Source: Arachidicoccus sp. (GTDB lineage: Bacteria; Bacteroidota; Bacteroidia; Chitinophagales; Chitinophagaceae). Taken from it: 64,000 bases of DNA. This document shows, piece after piece, positions 15,933 through 24,412 of this stretch. The notes under the pieces were generated by a model. It saw only the letters and a program-made list of their open reading frames with translations, ran no database searches and was not told where the DNA came from. The position numbers and the translations under genes were made by a program. The stretch covers positions 1 to 64,000 of the forward strand of contig JAPWKH010000009.1 of NCBI GenBank assembly GCA_028283605.1, read 5' to 3'. How positions within the stretch are numbered: the stretch's first letter is position 1; every line of letters starts with the position of its first letter.

Positions 15933-17021
15933 ATGGAAACAATAAATATCTCTGCACAAAAAGAAAAAATACAACAGGTTTGGAAGAAACGCCCGTTGAT
16001 AATTTCAGGTCCGTGCAGCGCGGAGACCGAAGATCAAACTATTGAAACGATTGTCGGGTTAAGCAAATTAGGAAAAGTTGACGTAGTGCGCGCGGGTATA
16101 TGGAAGCCACGCACTCGTCCCGGAAGTTTTGAAGGGATCGGCACAAAAGGGTTGCCCTGGTTGCAAAAAGCAAAAGAACTCACTGGTTTGCCAATGGCTG
16201 TTGAAGTGGCTACGCCGAAGCAGGTAGAAGATGCTTTGCATTTCGGTATAGACATCTTATGGATTGGCGCGCGTACTACTGTAAATCCTTTCTCCGTGCA
16301 GGATGTAGCCGATGCATTGCGCGGCGTAGATGTGCCTGTATTGATTAAAAATCCTATTAATCCCGATTTGGAATTATGGACTGGAGCTGTTGAACGCATA
16401 GATCGAGCAGGTATTAAAGATATTGGATTGATTCATCGCGGATTTGCGTCTTACGGTAATACAGAATATCGCAATGCACCAATGTGGCATTTGGCAATTG
16501 AAATGAAATTACGTTATCCTGAATTGCCGTTCATAAACGATCCTTCACACATCAGCGGTCGCAGAGATATTCTGCTGAACGTTGCTCAAAAAGCAATTGA
16601 TTTGGATTATGATGGATTGATTGTGGAAACTCATTGCAATCCTGATAAAGCCTGGAGTGATGCGAAGCAACAAATTACGCCGGAGCAATTTGGAAAAATG
16701 TTAGATGAAATTATTTGGCGTAAAGAAGACAAAGCAAACATCGACCATCAAACATTGGAAAAATATCGTCAGCAAATCAATCATTTGGATGATGAATTGA
16801 CACAGTTGCTCGCACAACGCATGAAGATTGCCGATAAAATTGGCGAATATAAAAAAGCTAACGGCTTGACTATTTTGCAAACGAATCGTTGGAATGAAAT
16901 TTTGGAAAAAGCCATCGTAAAAGGCGAGAAGGCTGGTTTGAGCAAAGAGTTCGTTACCAAGTATTTTGATGCAGTTCACATGGAAAGCATTGCGCATCAG
17001 ACAAAAGTGATGAACGATTAA
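15933..17021 (+). CDS. Bifunctional DAHP synthase / chorismate mutase (type II)
   Basis: The N-terminal 265 residues are a DAHP synthase of the KDSA-like type (LIISGPCSAE, RAGIWKPRTRPGSF, DILWIGARTTVNPF, NDPSHISGRRD). It condenses PEP and erythrose 4-phosphate, the entry to the shikimate pathway. The C-terminal 90 residues are an AroQ chorismate mutase (LEKYRQQINHLDDELTQLLA, ADKIGEYKK) that makes prephenate, the substrate of the pheA and tyrA products upstream. This order is typical of Bacteroidota. The mutase domain commonly allows prephenate feedback on the synthase in such fusions. Confidence 0.95.
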   Translation: METINISAQKEKIQQVWKKRPLIISGPCSAETEDQTIETIVGLSKLGKVDVVRAGIWKPRTRPGSFEGIGTKGLPWLQKAKELTGLPMAVEVATPKQVEDALHFGIDILWIGARTTVNPFSVQDVADALRGVDVPVLIKNPINPDLELWTGAVERIDRAGIKDIGLIHRGFASYGNTEYRNAPMWHLAIEMKLRYPELPFINDPSHISGRRDILLNVAQKAIDLDYDGLIVETHCNPDKAWSDAKQQITPEQFGKMLDEIIWRKEDKANIDHQTLEKYRQQINHLDDELTQLLAQRMKIADKIGEYKKANGLTILQTNRWNEILEKAIVKGEKAGLSKEFVTKYFDAVHMESIAHQTKVMND

Positions 17022-17094
17022 TTCGACTAAAATTGAGATTGGATAATGAGATTATCTTGCATCAATCTCAATGAATTAGTAATGCCTGCACATC

Positions 17095-17114
17095 ATTCCC
17101 GCGAAAGCGGGAAT
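17095..17114. repeat. ATTCCCGC-GAAA-GCGGGAAT palindrome (dRS3-like)
   Basis: An 8-bp perfect stem with a GAAA tetraloop. It is identical in form to dispersed repeats seen in many bacteria (Neisseria dRS3 is ATTCCC-N8-GGGAAT). It lies 22 bases before the GH27 start. If an upstream ATG were used, it would be translated as HHSRESGNL, the familiar false N-terminus made by this repeat. Confidence 0.75.
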
Positions 17115-17135
17115 CTCAACTTTATATTAATCATT

Positions 17136-18350
17136 ATGAATAAAGCGAAAATCCTTTTTATAATACTAGTATTTGGTTTATTCCACGCAAATGCACAACT
17201 CGGTTCAGGGCATACAACGCCGATGATGGGTTGGTCGAGCTGGAATAATTTTTCCGTGAACATCAATGAAAGGCTGATAGAAGATGAAGCGGATGCAATG
17301 GTTACAAGCGGATTGAAAGATGCAGGTTATCAGTTCATCAACATTGATGACGGTTATTTTGGCGGCAGAGATAAGAATGGAAATCTGCAAGCAAACAAAG
17401 CAAAATTTCCACACGGTATGAAAGCTTTGGCAGATTATGTTCACAGCAAAGGTTTGAAAGCAGGAATGTACACAGATGCCGGCATCAACACCTGCGGCTC
17501 ATTATGGGCAGGCGATACCATTAACAATGCTTCGGGAATTTTCGGGCACGATGAACAAGACCTTACGCTTTTTCTCAAAACATGGGGTTACGATTTTTTG
17601 AAAGTAGATTGGTGCGGCGGCAAAAGCCTGAAGCTGGATGAACAACTCAGGTACACCCAAATTTCCGAAGCGATGCGAAAAATCAAACCCGAAGCAATAA
17701 TGAATATTTGCCGTTGGGAATTCCCCGGAAAATGGGCGCCCCTTGTTGCAGGTTCATGGCGTATTTCGGGCGACATCTATAATAGTTTTTCTTCTGTTCT
17801 CAACATCATTAATTTGAATGCAGATTATTGGAAATACTGTTCGCGCGGGCATTTCAACGATATGGATATGTTGGAAGTTGGTCGCGGAATGGCATATGAA
17901 GAAGATAAAACGCATTTCAGTATGTGGTGTATGCTCAATTCGCCGTTGATGCTGAGCAATGATTTGCGGCATATTTCTAAAGAAACATTATCTATTCTTA
18001 TCAACAAAGAAATCATCGCTTTAGACCAGGATGCTTTATGTTATCAGGCAAGAAAGTTAGCAGTTAAAGACAGTGTACAAATTTGGGCAAAGCCGCTTGC
18101 ATCGGTAATTTCGGGCGAAGTTGCAGTTGCTTTGATGAACACAAGTAATACAAAAACTTCTGCGGTTTTGAATATCGATAGTATTGGTATCAATTCGCAA
18201 AAAGGCTATGTTATCCGCGATTTATGGAAGCATCAGGATGATGCTCTATCAAAAGATGCAAGCAGAAAATTTACGATTCCGCCGCATGGAACAGTGGTTT
18301 TAAAAATTACGGGAACATCTGTTCCATTTAATATTTTTGAAAACGATTAA
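17136..18350 (+). CDS. Secreted alpha-galactosidase-like glycosidase, GH27
   Basis: A 404-residue protein with signal peptide (to about FHANAQ). The GH27 (beta/alpha)8 barrel starts TPMMGWSSWNNF, with the nucleophile D158 in FLKVDWCGG and the probable acid/base D213 in WRISGDI; GHFNDMDML follows. It likely hydrolyses terminal alpha-galactosides in the periplasm or outside. I start at 17136 because the upstream extension is only repeat sequence. Stop and the aroB start overlap (TAATG). It separates DAHP synthase from aroB and has no role in that pathway. Confidence 0.88.
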   Translation: MNKAKILFIILVFGLFHANAQLGSGHTTPMMGWSSWNNFSVNINERLIEDEADAMVTSGLKDAGYQFINIDDGYFGGRDKNGNLQANKAKFPHGMKALADYVHSKGLKAGMYTDAGINTCGSLWAGDTINNASGIFGHDEQDLTLFLKTWGYDFLKVDWCGGKSLKLDEQLRYTQISEAMRKIKPEAIMNICRWEFPGKWAPLVAGSWRISGDIYNSFSSVLNIINLNADYWKYCSRGHFNDMDMLEVGRGMAYEEDKTHFSMWCMLNSPLMLSNDLRHISKETLSILINKEIIALDQDALCYQARKLAVKDSVQIWAKPLASVISGEVAVALMNTSNTKTSAVLNIDSIGINSQKGYVIRDLWKHQDDALSKDASRKFTIPPHGTVVLKITGTSVPFNIFEND

Positions 18351-19390
18351 TGTTCATGACAAAAAAAATAATTAAATATTCTTCTGCATTCACCACGTTT
18401 TATTTCGATAATTCATTAAACGAATTATCAAATCTCTTTGACAAAAAATCAACTTTTATTATTACGGATGATAATTTGTATCATCATTATCAAAGAAAGT
18501 TGAAAGGCTGGAATGTACTGTTGATAAGAGCTGGCGAGCAATACAAGCATCAGCAAACAGTTGATGAACTCATTGCAAAATTAATTGAAGCAGGCGCGGA
18601 CAGAAAATCTACAATTGTAGGTTTAGGCGGCGGCGTGGTTACAGATATTGCAGGATATGTAGCATCTGTTTATATGCGCGGCGTGGATTTTGGTTTTGTG
18701 CCGACTTCTATTCTTGCAATGGTCGATGCTTCGATTGGCGGCAAAAACGGAATTGATGTTGGCATTTACAAAAACATGGTTGGCATTATTCGTCAGCCTA
18801 AATTTTTGTTGTACGATTATTCTTTGCTGAAAACCTTGCCTGAAGAAGAGTGGATAAATGGTTTTGCAGAAATAATAAAACACGCTGCTATTAAAGATGC
18901 GGCTATGTTTAAATTGCTTGAAACGCACAGGCTGAAAGACTTTCGGAAGAATAAAGATTTGTTGGGCAAACTGATTGAGCGTAACGTAATGCTTAAAGCA
19001 AAAGTTGTACAGCAGGATGAATTTGAACAAGGCGACAGAAAGCTGCTCAATTTCGGTCATACGCTTGGGCACGCGATTGAGAATAAATATCAATTGCCGC
19101 ATGGATTTGCTGTAGCTATCGGAATGGTTGGTGCGGCTTATTTATCCAAAGCAATCACAGGTTTTTCTTCTTCGGAAAAATTAATAAAAGTGATTGAAAG
19201 CTACGGATTGCCTGCGTTCTTCGACTTTGATGCACATGACGCTTTGCAAAAAATGTTGTCCGACAAAAAGCGTGTGCGCGATACAATAAATTATGTTTTG
19301 CTGAACAAAATAGGACAGGCAATTTATAAGCCTTTGACGATTGAAGAAATTGCGCCTGTGATTGAAGCAATTATTAAAATAAAATTGTAG
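18350..19390 (+). CDS. aroB: 3-dehydroquinate synthase
   Basis: Second step of the shikimate pathway, cyclising DAHP to 3-dehydroquinate with NAD and a divalent metal. The 346-residue protein shows GLGGGVVTDIAGYVASVYMR, the PTSILAMVDASIGGKNGID active-site run, and the metal-binding NFGHTLGHAIE. ATG 18350 overlaps the GH27 stop by one base; an alternative start is 18356. It is translationally coupled to an unrelated glycosidase. Confidence 0.96.
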   Translation: MFMTKKIIKYSSAFTTFYFDNSLNELSNLFDKKSTFIITDDNLYHHYQRKLKGWNVLLIRAGEQYKHQQTVDELIAKLIEAGADRKSTIVGLGGGVVTDIAGYVASVYMRGVDFGFVPTSILAMVDASIGGKNGIDVGIYKNMVGIIRQPKFLLYDYSLLKTLPEEEWINGFAEIIKHAAIKDAAMFKLLETHRLKDFRKNKDLLGKLIERNVMLKAKVVQQDEFEQGDRKLLNFGHTLGHAIENKYQLPHGFAVAIGMVGAAYLSKAITGFSSSEKLIKVIESYGLPAFFDFDAHDALQKMLSDKKRVRDTINYVLLNKIGQAIYKPLTIEEIAPVIEAIIKIKL

Positions 19391-19400
19391 ATTTGAATTT

Positions 19401-19583
19401 ATGGAAGCAGTAAAAAAATATAAAACAAAAAAAAATAAGGCAAAAAAAAATAAGGCAAAAAAAAATGTTGTTCCTTTAGCAATAACTATTTCTGTGCCCG
19501 GCAAAAAAACTGTTTCTGCAAAGCAGGTAACACCTTCCGAAATAAAGGCTTTGCGCAATTCTGCATATAAATATCTTGCTTAA
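19401..19583 (+). CDS. Small Lys-rich hypothetical protein with KKNKA repeats
   Basis: A 60-residue basic protein: MEAVKKYKT, then KKNKAKKNKAKKN from a 15-base tandem unit (AAAAAAAATAAGGCA, about 2.6 copies), then VVPLAITISVPGKKTVSA and a helical end ALRNSAYKYLA. The tail is not repetitive and the spacing fits (11 bases after aroB, 3 before the next gene), so it is probably expressed. I recognise no family. The basic N-terminus could bind nucleic acid, but that is only composition. Confidence 0.45.
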   Translation: MEAVKKYKTKKNKAKKNKAKKNVVPLAITISVPGKKTVSAKQVTPSEIKALRNSAYKYLA

Positions 19584-19586
19584 AAT

Positions 19587-20120
19587 ATGTTTGATTCTTC
19601 ATTCGAATATTTTTTTATTCAGAAGAAAGGTTATGAGAATAAAGATATTTTATCCGAATATATTTATCAATTTAAAACCAATTTTACACGCTATATAGTA
19701 ATAGTTGAAGAATACAGATATAATGTATTTGTTCCTAAATTTTATCCTTCACGTTTTAAAAATAATAAGAATAGGTTTAACATTCTTACCAATGATTTTA
19801 TAACCGGAAGAATTATAAGAACAGTAATGAATATCATGCTCGATTTACTAAAACAATTTCCAACGTCGTCTTTCGCCTGGATTGGAGTGCCGACAAATAC
19901 AACAAACAAAAAAGAAAGCACTGCTTATACACAACGATTCAGGATATACAAACGTGTTGTAATAAATTTTTTCAATAAAGAAAACTGGTTTCATTATGAA
20001 GACTATAGAACCAGCGGATATATTCTTGTGAATAAATGTAATACTGATATTGAAAGTTATTTAAATTCAATCATGATTATGTTTGTAAATATTTATTCAG
20101 ATTTAGAAATGCCCAATTAA
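19587..20120 (+). CDS. Hypothetical protein, 177 residues, paired with the small basic protein
   Basis: Begins MFDSSFEYFFIQKKGYENKD. It is rich in Tyr, Phe and Asn, with no signal peptide or membrane segment. Visible stretches are FAWIGVPTNTTNKKES, TQRFRIYKRVVINFF and SGYILVNK. No family is recognised. It starts three bases after the small Lys-rich gene and ends one base before aroA, so the pair is embedded tightly in the operon. The tight spacing suggests co-expression; a role in the pathway is not implied. Confidence 0.55.
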   Translation: MFDSSFEYFFIQKKGYENKDILSEYIYQFKTNFTRYIVIVEEYRYNVFVPKFYPSRFKNNKNRFNILTNDFITGRIIRTVMNIMLDLLKQFPTSSFAWIGVPTNTTNKKESTAYTQRFRIYKRVVINFFNKENWFHYEDYRTSGYILVNKCNTDIESYLNSIMIMFVNIYSDLEMPN

Positions 20121-20121
20121 A

Positions 20122-21402
20122 ATGAAAATAATTACCATTCATCCTTCAAACATAAAAGGAAATCTTGTTGCGCCTGCATCCAAAAGTTCTATGCAACGCG
20201 CTTGTGCTGCAGCTTTGGTTAAAAACGGCATCAGTATTATTCATAATCCCGGCATATCGAATGACGATATTGCATCGCTCAATGTAATTAAAACTTTAGG
20301 TGCAAAAGTTGAACAGCTCGAAGACGGAAGTTTGAAAATAGATAGTATAAATATTGAGTTGAAAGATGAGATAACTATCAACTTCGGCGAAAGCGGTTTA
20401 GGAATAAGAATGTTTACACCGATTGCAGCATTGAATAATTCTATTATAAACATTCAAGGCGAAGGAAGCCTTACTTCAAGGCCGATGGATTTCTTTGATG
20501 AAATTCTTCCGCAATTAAATGTGCAGATTTCTTCCAACAATGGAAAACTTCCTTTGCAAATAAAAGGTCCCTTACAACCAAAAAATATTGAGATTGACGG
20601 TTCGTTGAGTTCACAGTTTTTAACAGGATTGTTGTTGGCTTTTTCTGCTTCAAATGCAGATGGCATCACTATTTCAGTCAATAATTTAAAAAGCAAACCA
20701 TACATAGACCTTACTTTAAAGGTAATGCAAGACTTTGGGTTGAATGTTCCTGAAAATAAAAATTACGAAGCATTTGTTTTTCATTCTGCAAATGACAATT
20801 GTCAATCGTCAATTGTCAATTATGAAGTGGAAGGTGATTGGAGCGGCGGCGCGTTTTTGTTGGTTGCAGGCGCAATCGCAGGCGACATCACGGTTTCAGG
20901 GCTTGACATTCATTCTACACAAGCCGATAAAAAGATTTTGGAAGCGTTGCAGGATTGCGGTTGTCAATTGTCCATTCAGGAAAAACAAATTGAAGTTGCT
21001 CCCGCAAAATTAAAAGCCTTTCAATTTGATGCCAATGATTGCCCCGATTTATTTCCGCCATTGGTTGCGCTTGCTTCGTACTGCGAAGGCACAACAGTCA
21101 TTGAAGGCGTGGAAAGATTAACGCACAAAGAAAGTAATCGTGCATTGACTTTGCAAGAAGAATTCGCAAAACTCGGTATTGAAATAATTTTGCAGGATAA
21201 TGTAATGTTGGTAAAAGGCGGCACAGGCGTACATTCAGCCGTAACACATTCGCGACACGATCATCGTATTGCAATGGCATGTGCTGTGGCTGCATTGAAA
21301 GCAGATGGTAACGTAACGATTGAAAAAGCTGATGCTGTAAAAAAATCTTATCCTAATTTTTACAATCATCTAAAGCAATTGGGCGTAACTTTATCGGCAT
21401 AA
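20122..21402 (+). CDS. aroA: EPSP synthase (3-phosphoshikimate 1-carboxyvinyltransferase)
   Basis: Transfers enolpyruvate from PEP to shikimate 3-phosphate. The 426 residues show PASKSSMQRACAAAL at the substrate loop, GESGLGIRMFTPIAAL, SSQFLTGLLLA, and SRHDHRIAMACAVAAL near the end. Between residues about 224 and 234 the sequence NDNCQSSIVN is encoded by CAATTGTCAATTG-type repeats, an in-frame insertion just before the conserved EGDWSGGAF motif. The gene starts one base after its neighbour's stop. Confidence 0.95.
   Translation: MKIITIHPSNIKGNLVAPASKSSMQRACAAALVKNGISIIHNPGISNDDIASLNVIKTLGAKVEQLEDGSLKIDSINIELKDEITINFGESGLGIRMFTPIAALNNSIINIQGEGSLTSRPMDFFDEILPQLNVQISSNNGKLPLQIKGPLQPKNIEIDGSLSSQFLTGLLLAFSASNADGITISVNNLKSKPYIDLTLKVMQDFGLNVPENKNYEAFVFHSANDNCQSSIVNYEVEGDWSGGAFLLVAGAIAGDITVSGLDIHSTQADKKILEALQDCGCQLSIQEKQIEVAPAKLKAFQFDANDCPDLFPPLVALASYCEGTTVIEGVERLTHKESNRALTLQEEFAKLGIEIILQDNVMLVKGGTGVHSAVTHSRHDHRIAMACAVAALKADGNVTIEKADAVKKSYPNFYNHLKQLGVTLSA
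20793..20822 (+). repeat. CAATTGTCAATTG-type repeat inside aroA
   Basis: TGACAATTGTCAATCGTCAA and TTGTCAATTA: three TCAATTG/TCAATCG words in frame within the aroA coding sequence. They are the same words that flank four-helix-bundle cassette 1. A shorter GTCAATTGTCCATT lies at about 20961-20975. Confidence 0.65.
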
Positions 21403-21426
21403 TCTTAAAACAAAACACTACATTTT

Positions 21427-22506
21427 ATGAATTACAACGATATAATTTCTCTTTTAGGAAAAGAAAATGAAAGCCTGTTTTCTCACACCTCAAAAACTAT
21501 TGATAAAAGTTTACTGCATTTGCCTTCTCCGAATTTTGTGGATGAAGTTTTTGCTGTCTCAAATAGAAGCATTCAGACGTTAAGAAGCCTGCAAACAATT
21601 TATAATAATGGACGACTTGCGGGAACAGGTTATTTATCCATCTTGCCTGTAGATCAGGGAATAGAACACAGTGCCGGCGCGAGTTTTGCACCGAACCCGA
21701 TTTATTTTGATGGAGAGAATATTGTAAAATTAGCTATCGAAGGCGGTTGTAATGCCGTTGCTACAACATTTGGTGTATTAGCATCAGTTGCAAGAAAATA
21801 TGCACATAAAATTCCTTTCATCGTAAAGTTGAATCACAATGAATTATTGACTTATCCAAATAAGTTTGATCAAATCATGTTTGGCTCTGTTCGCGATGCA
21901 TGGAATCTCGGAGCTGTTGCAGTGGGCGCCACCATTTATTTCGGATCAGAAGAAAGTGATAACCAAATTATACAAGTTTCAAAGGCATTTGAAGAAGCGC
22001 ATAGTTTGGGCATGGCAACAATTCTTTGGTGTTATTTGCGTAACAATGCTTTCAAGAAAAATGGCAAAGATTATCATCTGTCTGCTGATTTAACAGGACA
22101 AGCAAATCATTTGGGTGTAACGATTCAAGCGGATATTATTAAGCAAAAATTGCCTGAACTAAATGGCGGATATGAAGCGTTGAATATAGGCGACAGCAGT
22201 TATGGAAAATTCGACAAGAGAATTTATACTGAATTGTCAAGTGATAATCCGATTGATTTATGTCGTTATCAAGTTGCCAATTGTTATATGGGCAGAGCCG
22301 GATTAATCAATTCAGGAGGAGCATCTTCCGGCGATGAAAATAAAGATTTAGCAGAAGCTTTAAAGACAGCTGTGATTAATAAGCGTGCCGGAGGAACTGG
22401 ATTGATTTCCGGAAGAAAATCTTTCCAGAAACCAATGAAAGATGGCGTTGCATTGTTGAATGCCATTCAGGATGTTTATTTGGAAAAGAAAATTACGGTG
22501 GCATAG
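21427..22506 (+). CDS. fbaB: Class I fructose-bisphosphate aldolase (DhnA/FbaB type)
   Basis: A 359-residue Schiff-base aldolase of the DhnA family. [45 protein letters not shown] and the [20 protein letters not shown] region are diagnostic. The usual role is cleavage or formation of fructose 1,6-bisphosphate. Archaeal relatives make a shikimate precursor, but a genuine DAHP synthase is present here, so glycolysis/gluconeogenesis is the better guess. The last codons ([15 protein letters not shown]) are partly duplicated as a fossil at 23041-23085. Confidence 0.88.
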   Translation: MNYNDIISLLGKENESLFSHTSKTIDKSLLHLPSPNFVDEVFAVSNRSIQTLRSLQTIYNNGRLAGTGYLSILPVDQGIEHSAGASFAPNPIYFDGENIVKLAIEGGCNAVATTFGVLASVARKYAHKIPFIVKLNHNELLTYPNKFDQIMFGSVRDAWNLGAVAVGATIYFGSEESDNQIIQVSKAFEEAHSLGMATILWCYLRNNAFKKNGKDYHLSADLTGQANHLGVTIQADIIKQKLPELNGGYEALNIGDSSYGKFDKRIYTELSSDNPIDLCRYQVANCYMGRAGLINSGGASSGDENKDLAEALKTAVINKRAGGTGLISGRKSFQKPMKDGVALLNAIQDVYLEKKITVA

Positions 22507-22542
22507 TTTTTATTAAGGATTAAAAATTAGTAATTAATAATT

Positions 22543-22998
22543 ATGATTGTTACGAAGAAAATATCTATTCTATCAAAAATTTATTTTTTGATTTTTATGA
22601 TATTCTTTCTATTCATTTATAATAATTTAAAAGCGCAACTACATAAGACAATTGATAGCTTACAAGCCATTGAACAAAATTGCTTAGATAGTGGAATGCA
22701 CATGGAAAATTGTTCTTGTGAATTTAGTCATGAGATGGATAGCATTTTAAATATTGTTTATAGTAATGTGAGAACAAACTTGAATACACAGCAAAAAGAA
22801 GCATTCAAACAAGAAGAATTAATATGGCTTAAAAAACGTGAAATTAATCATGAAGAGAGTAGGAAGGAAAGTATTAAAGAAGGCCTTCACGGTTCAGATG
22901 TCGGCATGATTGCTTGTAATGATGATGCGGAATTTGTGATTGATAGAATAAATGCAATTATTAAAAAATGGGATTTTAAAAAAATATACTCAAATTAA
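22543..22998 (+). CDS. Exported LprI/DUF1311-like protein
   Basis: A 151-residue protein with an N-terminal hydrophobic segment (about 12-32, signal peptide or anchor ending LKAQ). Cysteines lie in QNCLDSG and MENCSCEF, and KEAFKQEELIWLKKRE matches the lysozyme-inhibitor LprI N-terminal (DUF1311) pattern. Another cysteine is in MIACNDD. It probably acts in the periplasm; the inhibitor role is known for few members. It lies between fbaB and a gene fossil and is part of the inserted material. Confidence 0.6.
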   Translation: MIVTKKISILSKIYFLIFMIFFLFIYNNLKAQLHKTIDSLQAIEQNCLDSGMHMENCSCEFSHEMDSILNIVYSNVRTNLNTQQKEAFKQEELIWLKKREINHEESRKESIKEGLHGSDVGMIACNDDAEFVIDRINAIIKKWDFKKIYSN

Positions 22999-23001
22999 TT
23001 T

Positions 23002-23085
23002 ATATCAAACAACACATCCAAATTCAAAACATTATTTACAGATATCGGCGTTGCTTTATTGAATGCCATTCAGAATGTTGATTAG
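23002..23085 (+). pseudogene. Chimeric fossil: HAD-gene 5' end joined to fbaB 3' end
   Basis: One frame reads NNTSKFKTLFTDIG and then [11 protein letters not shown]-stop. The first half matches the start of the HAD phosphatase at 24413 (TTPRFKTLFTDIGG). The second half matches the end of fbaB ([11 protein letters not shown], 22445-22480). The switch falls in the shared GGCGTT. A junction in this order is what a tandem duplication running from fbaB's end to the HAD start would leave. Confidence 0.7.
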
Positions 23086-23115
23086 ACACGTTAGTAATCT
23101 TTAAAATAACCTATA

Positions 23116-24360
23116 ATGAAAAACACTTTTTTATTACTTTTTGTACTCTCAATTAATATATTGAAAGCACAAGATTTCTTAAATCCGGGAAAACATATTA
23201 TGTCTTATTCTTTCGTATCAAATGGAGCTAATCTTGGTAATTTAGATGTAGAAGTAAATACAACTAATGATAAAATTGCCATATGCACTGTGACACACTT
23301 TGCCGGAGTAGAAAATCCCGATATTGATACAAGCATTGTTAGTAGAAATTCGTATGCTCCACTTTACAGATCAGCTTTTCATAAAAATTTTAATTATGTT
23401 CTTCATTATGGAGATGAAATTAATGGATATTATTTTAATAAAGAAACAGGTAAAAAATCAGTAATTAAAGATAAGGTTACAGGTGTATTGGATAATAACT
23501 TTTATCAATTTTATGTTACTACTTTGCCACTAACTTTAGGATATAAAGAATCTATGAATATCTACGGATTTTCGACAGATGGACAACCAAAAATATCCAA
23601 AATGAATATCGAAGAGGTTCGGAGTAATTTATATTTGAGTAATTTGACCGGAGAACATAAAGTGTGGCAAGTAACCGCAATTCAAGAAGCGAGAGGAGAT
23701 AAATATGTTTATTATATAGATAAGGATACACGTAGAATTTGGTACATTGAATTTGAAAGAGGTGGAACAATATATAAATTAATAGATAAAGAAGTTGACT
23801 ATAATCCTTATCATACTACTTTCAATAAAGAAGAAACTTTGAAGTTGATTAATGATGGAAAATCTATCATTACAGGGCAGGCATTTGTAAGAGATTATGT
23901 TAATAGTTCTAAATTACAGATCGTTAATTTGGGAAGCAAAAAGCAGCTTGCGGCATTTGGTACTGAAGTTACATTGATACCTTATACCGATTTTTTTAAG
24001 GAATGGGTGCAATTGTTTGACGCTGCAGTGAAGGCCAAAAAACAAAGTCCGCCGCTTCCGGCAGGAGCTACAGATTGTTTTAAGAAAACTACAATAAACG
24101 ATCATGAAGGACATTTCGAATTTTCAAATCTAATGCCCGGAACATATTTGTTGGTCACAAACATCAATTTTGTTCACTCATTTGTAAGAACTGATGTTAC
24201 AGGCTATACAGATACATACATAAATGGTGCATATCAAGGAACTACACCCAACACTGTTCAACATAATGATGCTTCACTTATCAATGGAGAAGTAAGAAAA
24301 ATTGTAACAATAAAAACAGATGGAGAAAAATTAGAAGTGAAATTAAAACGTGATAAATAA
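23116..24360 (+). CDS. Exported DUF3108-like protein with C-terminal carboxypeptidase-regulatory-like domain
   Basis: A 414-residue protein with signal peptide (to about LKAQ). The N-terminal half (about 20-240) has the DUF3108-like pattern: a lipocalin-like beta run with VWQVTAIQEARGDKYVYYID and RRIWYIEFERGG. The second half is a carboxypeptidase-regulatory-like beta sandwich (about 255-405: ITGQAFVRDYVNSSKLQ, HEGHFEFSNLMPGTYLLVT). Likely periplasmic or outer-membrane associated; function unknown. It is not related to the aromatic genes around it. Confidence 0.6.
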   Translation: MKNTFLLLFVLSINILKAQDFLNPGKHIMSYSFVSNGANLGNLDVEVNTTNDKIAICTVTHFAGVENPDIDTSIVSRNSYAPLYRSAFHKNFNYVLHYGDEINGYYFNKETGKKSVIKDKVTGVLDNNFYQFYVTTLPLTLGYKESMNIYGFSTDGQPKISKMNIEEVRSNLYLSNLTGEHKVWQVTAIQEARGDKYVYYIDKDTRRIWYIEFERGGTIYKLIDKEVDYNPYHTTFNKEETLKLINDGKSIITGQAFVRDYVNSSKLQIVNLGSKKQLAAFGTEVTLIPYTDFFKEWVQLFDAAVKAKKQSPPLPAGATDCFKKTTINDHEGHFEFSNLMPGTYLLVTNINFVHSFVRTDVTGYTDTYINGAYQGTTPNTVQHNDASLINGEVRKIVTIKTDGEKLEVKLKRDK

Positions 24361-24370
24361 AAACATAAAA

Positions 24371-24378
24371 TAAGTTTG
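24371..24378 (+). promoter_or_regulatory. Possible -7 box (TAAGTTTG) before the HAD gene
   Basis: Matches TAnnTTTG 35 bases before the HAD start; no TTTG is seen at the -33 distance. If used, it would give the HAD-fhb-aroC end of the run its own transcript. Confidence 0.3.
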
Positions 24379-24412
24379 AAAAACTATTGTATAAAATATA
24401 ATTTTATAATCA

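Noticed and set aside
19430-19466. A possible CRISPR-like or VNTR array of A-rich units
   Set aside because: It is a 15-base coding tandem repeat (KKNKA) of fewer than three copies with no spacers. No CRISPR array or cas gene was seen in the window.
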